From Streptomyces luteogriseus (GTDB lineage: Bacteria > Actinomycetota > Actinomycetes > Streptomycetales > Streptomycetaceae), in NCBI RefSeq assembly GCF_014205055.1, contig NZ_JACHMS010000001.1, positions 6,510,001-6,574,000 of the forward strand: 64,000 nt of DNA, in the 5' to 3' direction. Shown here one piece after another: positions 1-6,303 of the stretch (position 1 is its first letter; each line of letters starts with the position of its first letter). A model generated the notes under the pieces. That model saw nothing but the letters and a program-made list of their open reading frames with translations, searched no databases and was not told the DNA's origin. A program made the translations under genes and the position numbers.

Positions 1-315
1 CCAGTCGCCGATGCAGGAGATGTTCTGGTTGCCGAACCGGTCGATCTGGCTCGCGCCCATCATCACGTGCCGCCGCCCGCCCGTGACCCAGGCCAGATGC
101 TCGCGGTACGGCAGCCAGCCCTCGGGCGTCCCGTCCGGGCGGACGAGCAGGGCCTCGCCGTCGGTCAGCAGCAGGTCCGGCGCGAAGGTGAGCCGGGCCA
201 GCCGGGCGCCGATCGAGGGGATCGGCCCCATGGGGCTCGCCAGCACCTCGCCGTCGCCCCGCCAGGCCTCGGCACAGGCGATCACGCAGTACTCGGCGCG
301 GCTGGGTCCGGTCAT
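1..315 (-). CDS. ipdB: CoA-transferase beta subunit (IpdB/glutaconate CoA-transferase-like), 3' part cut by window edge
   Basis: The N-terminal 105 codons are in the window and read MTGPSRAEYCVIACAEAW, then VLASPMGPIPSIGARLARLTF and RFGNQNIS near the cut. This is the pattern of the beta subunit of class I CoA-transferases; in actinobacteria IpdAB acts as a hydrolase that opens the last ring of the steroid C/D intermediate. The ATG lies inside the stop codon of the alpha-subunit gene (ATGA overlap), so the two subunits should be translationally coupled. It is the third gene of a minus-strand operon echA-ipdA-ipdB. Assignment to IpdB rather than a glutaconate CoA-transferase rests mainly on the neighbours and is inference. 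Confidence 0.8.
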   Translation of the reverse strand, partial: MTGPSRAEYCVIACAEAWRGDGEVLASPMGPIPSIGARLARLTFAPDLLLTDGEALLVRPDGTPEGWLPYREHLAWVTGGRRHVMMGASQIDRFGNQNISCIGDW

Positions 316-1148
316 GTCGCCTCCCGCGCGGCCGACTGGTACGTCTGCTCGTCCCCGGCGAGGAATCCGGCCTCGAACTCGGGCCAGGGCGTGGTCGCGT
401 ACGTCTTCTGGAAGGCCTCGTCACGGCCGTAGTCGGGCGCGCAGGACGTGAAATGCGCTCCGTTCGGCGCCTCGACGACACCGGTGACCGTGTGGCGCCT
501 GATCAGCAGCGTCTGGGGCGGGCCCTGCTTCGTCAGCTCGGCCGTCTCGACGATCCGCTCGCAGCTCACGTACGCCGTGTCGGCCGCCGCGCAGAACAGG
601 TCGTCGAAGTACGGGTCCGGGCCCAGGTACTGCCCGTTGCCCGAGCGGTCGGCGCGGTTGACGTGCACCAGGGCCGCGTCCATGCGCAGGGCGGGCACGG
701 CGACGAACGTCTCCCCGTCCTCGTACGGCGACGTGACCGTCCGCAGGCCGGGGTTGACCCGCATCACGTCCGAGCCGAACCCCGCCCGCACCGGCAGGAA
801 CGGCAGCCGGTTCGCCGCCGCGCGCAGGCCCCACAGGAACATCGCCTCGTCGATCTCCGTCAGCTCGAACGCGCCCCGCTCGCGGGCCGCCCGGTAGTGC
901 GGCTCCAGCGGGATCGAGTCGAGGGTGACGAAGGCCGTCACCAGCTTCCGGATCCGCCCGGCCGCGGCCAGCATGCCCACGTCCGGGCCGCCGTACGAGA
1001 CGACCGTGAGGTCGGTGATCCCCGACCTGAGCAGCGCTCTCACCAGGGCCATCGGCTTGCGGCGCGAGCCCCAGCCGCCGATGCCGAGGGTCATGCCGCT
1101 GGACAGCCGGGCCACGGCCTCCTCCGCCGGCATCGTCTTGTCCTTCAT
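312..1148 (-). CDS. ipdA: CoA-transferase alpha subunit (IpdA-like)
   Basis: This 278-aa protein starts MKDKTMPAEEAVARL and carries the glycine-rich GIGGWGSRRKPMALVRALL stretch near residue 20, typical of the alpha subunit of family I CoA-transferases. Length fits the family. The start ATG overlaps the stop of the upstream enoyl-CoA hydratase gene by ATGA, and its own stop overlaps the beta-subunit start in the same way, so three genes form one tightly coupled operon. With the beta subunit it likely acts on a CoA thioester of a ring-opened or dicarboxylic intermediate in the cytoplasm. IpdA (steroid COCHEA-CoA hydrolase) is favoured because an EchA20-like and IpdF-like gene lie beside it; a glutaconate CoA-transferase is the alternative. 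Confidence 0.82.
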   Translation of the reverse strand: MKDKTMPAEEAVARLSSGMTLGIGGWGSRRKPMALVRALLRSGITDLTVVSYGGPDVGMLAAAGRIRKLVTAFVTLDSIPLEPHYRAARERGAFELTEIDEAMFLWGLRAAANRLPFLPVRAGFGSDVMRVNPGLRTVTSPYEDGETFVAVPALRMDAALVHVNRADRSGNGQYLGPDPYFDDLFCAAADTAYVSCERIVETAELTKQGPPQTLLIRRHTVTGVVEAPNGAHFTSCAPDYGRDEAFQKTYATTPWPEFEAGFLAGDEQTYQSAAREAT

Positions 1149-1897
1149 CGCGCTCCCTCCCGCCCGAACCGGTCGCGGACCCGCGCGCCCACCCCGCTGA
1201 GGCCCGCCTCGTAGGTGAAGCCCTGCTCGAAGCGGTAGCTGCGGCGCACGTCCACGGGGTCGATGCCGTTGAGCGCCGCCTTGGCCAGGCGGAGCAGCCG
1301 GCCGTCCTTGGCCGCGATCTCCCGGGCCAGCTCCAGCGCGGCGGCGGGCAGTTCGGCGCGTGGCACCACCCGCCACACCGACCCGTGCGCGTGCAGCTCG
1401 GCCGCGCTCGCCGTACGCGCCGTGTAGTACAGCGCCCGCATCAGGTGCTGGGGGACCAGCCGGGCCAGGTGGGTGGCCGCGCCCAGGGCGCCGCGGTCCA
1501 GCTCGGGCAGCCCGAACACCGCGTCCTCGCTCGCCACGATCGCGTCCGCGTTGCCCACCAGGCCGACACCGCCGCCCAGGCAGAAGCCCTGCACCGCCGC
1601 CACGACCGGCACCTCGCACTCGTAGACCGCCGCGAAGGCCTCCGCGCAGCCTCCGTTCACCCCGCGCAGCGCGCTGTGCTCCCGGTCGTCCGCCTGCAAC
1701 TCCTTGATGTCCACACCCGCGTTGAACCCGCGCCCCTCGGCGGCCAGCACCACGCACCGCACCTCCGGGTCGCGTCCGGCCGCGCGCACCGCGTCGGCCA
1801 GGGCGAACCAGCCCGCCGCCGGCAGGGCGTTCACCGGCGGGAAGTCGACCGTGACGACGGCGATGCCCTTTTCCCCGCACGAGGTGGAGACACCCAT
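1145..1897 (-). CDS. enoyl-CoA hydratase/isomerase family protein (EchA20-like)
   Basis: This is a 250-aa crotonase-fold protein. It has the early VTVDFPPVNAL segment, the first oxyanion-hole region around GRGFNAGVDIKEL (residues about 56-68) and the second around VQGFCLGGGVGLVGNADAIVA (residues about 102-122). In the crotonase family these loops bind the thioester carbonyl. It is the first gene of the minus-strand operon with the two CoA-transferase subunits. EchA20 together with IpdAB is the established gene set for cleaving the C and D rings of steroids in mycobacteria and rhodococci, which makes a ring-opening role plausible. Its Shine-Dalgarno sequence is supplied by one arm of the palindrome at 1908-1947. 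Confidence 0.82.
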   Translation of the reverse strand: MGVSTSCGEKGIAVVTVDFPPVNALPAAGWFALADAVRAAGRDPEVRCVVLAAEGRGFNAGVDIKELQADDREHSALRGVNGGCAEAFAAVYECEVPVVAAVQGFCLGGGVGLVGNADAIVASEDAVFGLPELDRGALGAATHLARLVPQHLMRALYYTARTASAAELHAHGSVWRVVPRAELPAAALELAREIAAKDGRLLRLAKAALNGIDPVDVRRSYRFEQGFTYEAGLSGVGARVRDRFGREGAR

Positions 1898-1907
1898 GGC
1901 CGCATCA

Positions 1908-1947
1908 GCTACCTTTCCACCAAACGTTTGTTAGGTGGAAAGGTAGC
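1908..1947. promoter_or_regulatory. 40-bp palindromic operator between divergent steroid-type operons
   Basis: Two perfect 14-bp arms, GCTACCTTTCCACC (1908-1921) and its complement (1934-1947), flank a 12-bp core. The inner 18 bp, ACCAAACGTTTGTTAGGT (1919-1936), is an imperfect inverted repeat of the kind bound by TetR-family regulators of acyl-CoA catabolism. It fills the gap between the echA start (1897) and the dehydrogenase start (1953). The purine-rich face of each arm (GGTGGAAAGG) also sits at Shine-Dalgarno distance from each start, so operator and ribosome site coincide. No regulator gene is adjacent. Confidence 0.6.
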
Positions 1948-1952
1948 AGCGC

Positions 1953-2711
1953 ATGGAGCTGGACGGGAAGGTCGCCGTCGTCACGGGCGGAACCCGCGGC
2001 GTCGGCGCCGGCATCGCGCGCGCCTTCGCGCGGGCGGGCGCCGAGGTCGTGGTCTGCGCCCGCCGTGCCCCGGAAGTCCCGCTGCCCGGCACCGAGTTCA
2101 TGCCGCTGGACGTCCGGGACCCCGACGCCGTGGGACGCCTGTTCGCCGGCCTGCCCCGGGTGGACGTCCTCGTCAACAACGCGGGCGGCGCACCCCACCG
2201 GCTGCTCACCGAGGCCGGACCGGACCGGCACGCGCGCGTGGTGGAGCTCAACCTGCTCGCGCCGCTGACCGTGTCCCTCGCCGCGTACGACCGGCTCCGC
2301 TGCGCCCGGGGCTCGATCGTCATGATCGGCAGCGTCAGCGGCGGCCGCCCCTCGCCCGGCACCGCCGCCTACGGCGCCGCCAAGGCGGGCCTGGAGAGCC
2401 TCGCCCGCTCCATGGCTGTCGAGTGGGCACCCGACGTCCGGGTCAACACCCTCGTCGTGGGCATGGTCCGCACGGAACGGTCCCACCTCCACTACGGCGA
2501 CCGGGACGGCATCGACGCCGTCGCACGCACGGTCCCGCTGGGGCGCCTCGCGGAGCCGTCCGACGTGGGTTCCGCCGCGGTGTTCCTGGCGTCCGGCGCC
2601 GCCGCCTACATCAGCGGGGCGAGCCTGCTGGTCCACGGGGGCGGGGAGCGTCCGGTGTTCCTGGACGCGGCCACCGCCGGCCGCACATCCGCCGCGGACA
2701 AGGAGAACTGA
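1953..2711 (+). CDS. short-chain dehydrogenase/reductase (IpdF-like)
   Basis: This 252-aa classical SDR has the cofactor motif TGGTRGVGAGIA at residues 11-22, the NNAGG motif near residue 75, the catalytic serine in IGSVSGG and the YxxxK pair in YGAAK. It most likely oxidises or reduces a hydroxyacyl-CoA or ring hydroxyl with NAD(P). It is the first gene of the plus-strand operon facing echA-ipdAB; an SDR of this type (IpdF) belongs to the same steroid C/D-ring pathway in mycobacteria. Start ATG follows GGAAAGG in the palindrome arm. AAGGAG near the end of this gene serves the next small ORF. Substrate is inferred from context only. Confidence 0.8.
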   Translation: MELDGKVAVVTGGTRGVGAGIARAFARAGAEVVVCARRAPEVPLPGTEFMPLDVRDPDAVGRLFAGLPRVDVLVNNAGGAPHRLLTEAGPDRHARVVELNLLAPLTVSLAAYDRLRCARGSIVMIGSVSGGRPSPGTAAYGAAKAGLESLARSMAVEWAPDVRVNTLVVGMVRTERSHLHYGDRDGIDAVARTVPLGRLAEPSDVGSAAVFLASGAAAYISGASLLVHGGGERPVFLDAATAGRTSAADKEN

Positions 2712-2712
2712 C

Positions 2713-2781
2713 ATGAAGCGCCGAGCCGATGACCGGAGAGCTGACATGACCGGAGAGCCGATGACCGGAGAGCCGACATGA
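2713..2781 (+). CDS. 22-aa small ORF bridging two dehydrogenase genes
   Basis: The ORF starts 1 nt after the stop of the upstream SDR, with AAGGAG ending 8 nt before its ATG. It reads MKRRADDRRAD followed by two MTGEP repeats and a final T, and its TGA overlaps the next gene's ATG (ATGA). The DNA from 2726 contains near-identical 15-17-bp units, each holding ATGACC and a GGAGAG that could serve as ribosome site for the next ATG. It may be a translated coupling peptide, or only a spacer repeat. It is too short for homology to help. Confidence 0.45.
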   Translation: MKRRADDRRADMTGEPMTGEPT

Positions 2782-3683
2782 GCGGACTCTGCGCGGGCCG
2801 GGTCGTGGTCGTGACGGGCGCGGGCCGGGGACTCGGCCGGGCCCACGCCCTGGCGTTCGCGGCCGAAGGTGCCCGGCTCGTCGTCAACGACCTCGGCGTG
2901 GGCCTCGACGGCACGCCCGAACCCGACGGCCCCGCCGCCCGGGTCACGGAGGAGATCCGCGCGGCGGGCGGCGAGGCGGTGGCGCACGGCGGCGACATCG
3001 CCACCGCCGAGGGCGCCGCCTCGCTCGTCCGCACCGCCCTGGAGACGTACGGCCGGCTCGACACCCTGGTCAACAACGCGGGCTTTCTGCGCGACCGCAT
3101 GCTGGTCAACCTCGACGAGGACGACTTCGACGCCGTCGTACGCGTCCACCTCAAGGGCCACTTCCTGCCCCTGAGGCACGCGGCCGCGCACTGGCGGTCC
3201 GAGGCGAAGGCGGGCCGCCGGCCCGAGGCCCGGATCGTCAACACCAGCAGCGGCGCGGGCCTGCTCGGCTCGGTCGGGCAGGGCAACTACAGCGCCGCCA
3301 AGGCCGCGGTCGTCGCCCTGACCCTGGTCGCCGCGGCCGAACTGCGGCGCTACGGCGTCCAGGCCAACGCGATCGCCCCCGCCGCCCGGACCCGGATGAC
3401 GGAACGCACCTTCGCCGACACCATGACGGCCCCCGACTCCGGATTCGACGTCATGGCCCCGGAGAACGTCTCCCCCCTGGTGGTCTGGCTGGGCTCCCCG
3501 GCGAGCGCGGGGGTGACGGGCCGGGTCTTCGAGGCGGAGGGCGGCCGGATCACGGTGATGGAGGGCTGGCGGCCCGGTCCGAGCACGGACAAGGACGGCC
3601 GGTGGACCCCGGCCGAGGCGGGGGAGCAGGCCCGCAAACTCCTGTCGGAGGCGGCCGAGCCCCGGCCGGTGTACGGGACCTAG
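2778..3683 (+). CDS. short-chain dehydrogenase, 3-hydroxyacyl-CoA/hydroxysteroid type
   Basis: This is a 301-aa SDR with the cofactor motif TGAGRGLGRAHAL at about residue 13, NNAGF near residue 98, the catalytic serine in NTSSGAGLLGS and the YSAAK active-site pair. It resembles the dehydrogenase domain of multifunctional beta-oxidation enzymes and actinobacterial Hsd4-type proteins, which oxidise a 3-hydroxyacyl-CoA side chain or ring fragment. The SDR fold normally ends near residue 250; the extra C-terminal segment (EGGRITVMEGWRPGPSTDKDG onward) is also seen in that subgroup. It is coupled by ATGA to the preceding 22-aa ORF. It ends 4 bp before the convergent metalloprotease gene. Confidence 0.8.
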   Translation: MSGLCAGRVVVVTGAGRGLGRAHALAFAAEGARLVVNDLGVGLDGTPEPDGPAARVTEEIRAAGGEAVAHGGDIATAEGAASLVRTALETYGRLDTLVNNAGFLRDRMLVNLDEDDFDAVVRVHLKGHFLPLRHAAAHWRSEAKAGRRPEARIVNTSSGAGLLGSVGQGNYSAAKAAVVALTLVAAAELRRYGVQANAIAPAARTRMTERTFADTMTAPDSGFDVMAPENVSPLVVWLGSPASAGVTGRVFEAEGGRITVMEGWRPGPSTDKDGRWTPAEAGEQARKLLSEAAEPRPVYGT

Positions 3684-3687
3684 ACGT

Positions 3688-4575
3688 TCACGTGTCGCAC
3701 TCCAGCACACTCCGGCACAACGCGCACCGCGCCCGGACCCGCCCCCGCACCGGCACCCTGATCCGCTGGTGGCAGGTGGGGCAGGGGAACGACACCCGCA
3801 GCCGACCGCCCCCGTCGGGGGAGAACGCGTACCGCACCCCCGGCTGCGGCGGACCCGCCGACGCGTGCCGCCGGTCCCGGGCGTACCGCCGCCGCCCCGC
3901 CCACCCCGCCGCGGTCAGCGGCGGCTGCTGCCCGTCCCGGCGGGCCAGCTCCATCCCCTTCACGTACGCCGTGTACGCCTGCGCACTGGTGAACCACACC
4001 GACGGGTCCTCCCCGAAGACCAGCGCCCGCTTGGCCAGCACGTACCCGAACTCCTCCGGCGTGAGATACCCCAGCTTCTGCGACGACGCCCCGTCCTCCC
4101 GGTACGCGTCCAGCAGCAGCCACCCCGCACCCAGATACGTCGCCGCCGTGTCCGTGAGGATCTCGTTGTCCCGCACGCCCGCGAAGGACAGGTCGAGCCG
4201 GTGCAGGTACACGTGCATCACCTCGTGCGCGAGGGCCGCCCCGATGTCCCGCCGATGGTCACGGAACCGGTCGTTCAGCTCCACGAAGTACTCCGGCCCG
4301 GCCGCGAGCTCCACGCTCGCCGCGTGCCGCATCTCCCGGAAACCCACGACCAGCCGGGCGTCCGGCAGCCGATAGTGCCGCACCAGCTCGTGCGCCACCC
4401 GCTGCGCCCCCAGATACAGATCGTCGGTGTCGCAGAACGCCACGTCGACCGGGAGCACACTGGTCGCGAACGTCCGGACGGTGTCGTACGACAGACGCTT
4501 GTACAACGCCGTGACGGCGGCCCGCACCGTCTCCAGATGCGGGTAGCCGTGCTCGACCGGCCCGTCGTTCGCCAC
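3688..4575 (-). CDS. predicted zinc metalloprotease with C-terminal zinc-ribbon
   Basis: This 295-aa protein has a GTG start. Its centre carries HEVMH followed by a second histidine (HEVMHVYLHRLDL, about residues 140-152) with a downstream acidic NEILTDTAATYLG helix, the layout of gluzincin-like peptidases. The C-terminus has two CxxC knuckles, CPTCHQRI and CALCRSVLEC, which should form a zinc ribbon. No signal peptide or membrane segment is visible, so it is probably cytoplasmic. It is transcribed alone and convergently with the dehydrogenase operon. I do not recognise a named family; it could be a protein-quality or regulatory peptidase. The substrate is unknown. Confidence 0.65.
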   Translation of the reverse strand: MANDGPVEHGYPHLETVRAAVTALYKRLSYDTVRTFATSVLPVDVAFCDTDDLYLGAQRVAHELVRHYRLPDARLVVGFREMRHAASVELAAGPEYFVELNDRFRDHRRDIGAALAHEVMHVYLHRLDLSFAGVRDNEILTDTAATYLGAGWLLLDAYREDGASSQKLGYLTPEEFGYVLAKRALVFGEDPSVWFTSAQAYTAYVKGMELARRDGQQPPLTAAGWAGRRRYARDRRHASAGPPQPGVRYAFSPDGGGRLRVSFPCPTCHQRIRVPVRGRVRARCALCRSVLECDT

Positions 4576-4698
4576 GCCTCACCCCCAGACGCCCCTGAAC
4601 CCGGTTCCACTGTACGAGGACGCACCCCGCAGCGGACGGGTGCCGGCACGGCGAAAACCGGTCGTCACCGCCCGGCACCAGACGGCAGAATCCGGGCC

Positions 4699-5175
4699 GT
4701 GACCAGCGAACAGCACACCGTCGCCACCTCGCTGCGCGTGGGCGGCGAGGACGACGACCTCGAAAAGCGGCTCGACGAGGAACTGACCGCCTTCAACACC
4801 GCCGCCGCCGACGGGGCCGTCACCGAGGCCCTCTCCGTCCGCGTCACCGACGAGACCGGCGACCTGGTCGGCGGCCTCACCGCCTGGACCTGGGGCACCC
4901 TGTGCTCGGTGGACATGCTCTGGGTCCGCGAGGACCGGCGGCACTCCGGCTGGGGCGGCCGGCTGATGCGCGCGGCGGAGACGGAGGCCGCCCGGCGCGG
5001 CTGCACCGACATGATCGTGTCCACGTACAGCTTCCAGGCACCCGCCTTCTACCCGAGACTCGGCTTCCGGGAAAGGGCCCGCATCCGGGGCGTCCCCGGT
5101 GGCCACGAGGACATCCACTTCCACAAGCGACTCTCACCGCCGAAGGATGAGACGGCCGGCGGACACCCGGCGTGA
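4699..5175 (+). CDS. GNAT family N-acetyltransferase
   Basis: This 158-aa protein starts with GTG (VTSEQHTVATSLRVGGEDD). The acetyl-CoA-binding motif A is seen in LWVREDRRHSGWGGRLMRAAETEAARRGC (R/Q-x-x-G-x-G/A pattern as RRHSGWGG), followed by the FYPRLGF motif B near the C-terminus. CAGAAT lies 7 nt upstream of the GTG with no ribosome site, which suggests a leaderless transcript and supports this start. It is the first of two short plus-strand genes; chorismate mutase follows after 20 bp but has its own -10-like box. The acetyl acceptor is unknown. Confidence 0.85.
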   Translation: MTSEQHTVATSLRVGGEDDDLEKRLDEELTAFNTAAADGAVTEALSVRVTDETGDLVGGLTAWTWGTLCSVDMLWVREDRRHSGWGGRLMRAAETEAARRGCTDMIVSTYSFQAPAFYPRLGFRERARIRGVPGGHEDIHFHKRLSPPKDETAGGHPA

Positions 5176-5195
5176 TCCCCGTAGGCTGACGCCCC

Positions 5196-5546
5196 ATGAC
5201 CACCAGCAACACCGGTTCCCGCGACGTCGACCCCGCCGTGCGCGCAGAGCTCGCCCGGCTGCGCGACAGCATCGACAACATCGACGCGGCCGTCGTCCAC
5301 ATGCTCGCCGAGCGCTTCAAGGCCACCCAGCAGGTCGGCCACCTCAAGGCCCAGCACCAGCTGCCGCCCGCCGACCCGGCCCGCGAGGCCCGCCAGATCG
5401 CCCGGCTGCGCGCGCTCGCCGAGAACGCCAAGCTGGACCCGGCCTTCGCCGAGAAGTTCCTGAACTTCATCGTCGCCGAGGTCATCCGTCACCACGAGCG
5501 CATCGCCGACGAGGCGCTCAACGGCACCACCACAAGCGGCAACTGA
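5196..5546 (+). CDS. chorismate mutase, AroQ type
   Basis: This 116-aa all-helical protein contains VRAELARLRDSIDNIDAAVVHMLAERFKATQQVGHLKAQH, the AroQ helix with its arginine, lysine and glutamine ligands to chorismate. It converts chorismate to prephenate for phenylalanine and tyrosine synthesis in the cytoplasm. There is no fused dehydratase, dehydrogenase or signal peptide, so it is a free-standing enzyme; free-standing actinobacterial forms can depend on complex formation with DAHP synthase, which cannot be judged here. TAGGCT lies 8 nt before the ATG without a ribosome site, consistent with a near-leaderless mRNA. Confidence 0.9.
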   Translation: MTTSNTGSRDVDPAVRAELARLRDSIDNIDAAVVHMLAERFKATQQVGHLKAQHQLPPADPAREARQIARLRALAENAKLDPAFAEKFLNFIVAEVIRHHERIADEALNGTTTSGN

Positions 5547-5594
5547 CCCCGCGCGCACCCTCCCGGGGGGAGTGACACGGCGGCCCGCCCGGGG

Positions 5595-5617
5595 CATGCT
5601 GCGCTGTACACAGCATG
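5595..5617. other. short inverted repeat between chorismate mutase and response regulator
   Basis: CATGCTG (5595-5601) and CAGCATG (5611-5617) can form a 7-bp stem. There is no T-tract, so it is at most a weak terminator or a protein site. Confidence 0.3.
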
Positions 5618-5687
5618 TCAGCTGACGAGCACTGCGCGTCAGTGTCCCGGACTACTCTGGACCTCCACGAGGGAGGGGCGTCGGGCC

Positions 5688-6236
5688 ATGCCGTCGGATA
5701 CCAGGATCCTCATCGTCGACGACCACGAGGACACGCTGTACGCGCTGGAGAGCGCCCTGGCCCCGCTGGGCTACCGGCTCGGCCGGGCCACCAGCGGCGA
5801 CGAGGCACTCAAGCAGGTGCTGCGCGGCCACGTCGGGCTGCTCCTGCTCGACGTGCGCATGCCCGGCGTCAGCGGACTGGAGGTCGTGCGCTACATGCGG
5901 CGCGTGGAACAGACCCAGCACATCCCCGTGATCCTGCTCACCGGCTTCGGCGCCGACCACGAACTGACCACCACCGCCTTCGCACTGGGCGTCGCCGACC
6001 TCGTCCTGAAGCCCGTGGACCCGTGGGCCCTGCGCACCAAGGTCCGCTACCTCTACGACGCCCACCGGCGCCATCTCGCCCTGGAACGGGAAGTACGCCG
6101 CCTGCGCGCCCTCACCGCAGAGCACACCGAGACCGCCGCACACCCCCGCCCCGGCCTGCCGCACCCCGACGCGCGCGTACCGACACAGCGGCCCATGGGG
6201 GCGCACGCCGGAGAGCTGGAAAAGGACCGCACGTAG
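5688..6236 (+). CDS. orphan response regulator, receiver domain only
   Basis: This 182-aa protein has a CheY-like receiver over residues 6-125. The acidic pair is in ILIVDDHED, the phosphoacceptor aspartate in LLLLDVRMPG (about residue 54), the threonine in VILLTGFG and the lysine in LVLKPVD. After the receiver there is a helical arginine-rich stretch (HRRHLALEREVRRLRAL) that could form a coiled coil, then a disordered proline-rich tail. There is no DNA-binding output domain and no adjacent histidine kinase. GGGAGGGG lies about 10 nt before the ATG. It may act by protein-protein contact, as other receiver-only regulators do; the partner is unknown. Confidence 0.85.
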   Translation: MPSDTRILIVDDHEDTLYALESALAPLGYRLGRATSGDEALKQVLRGHVGLLLLDVRMPGVSGLEVVRYMRRVEQTQHIPVILLTGFGADHELTTTAFALGVADLVLKPVDPWALRTKVRYLYDAHRRHLALEREVRRLRALTAEHTETAAHPRPGLPHPDARVPTQRPMGAHAGELEKDRT

Positions 6237-6303
6237 ACCGGACATCGGGCACGTACCGATCCGCCTCTGTGCGTTGCCGACGCCATCAGGCAGCATGTCT
6301 CGC

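Noticed and set aside
1905..3710. Antisense open frame across the two SDR genes
   Set aside because: SDR cofactor and YxxxK motifs are on the plus strand, and the antisense translation has no recognisable domain.
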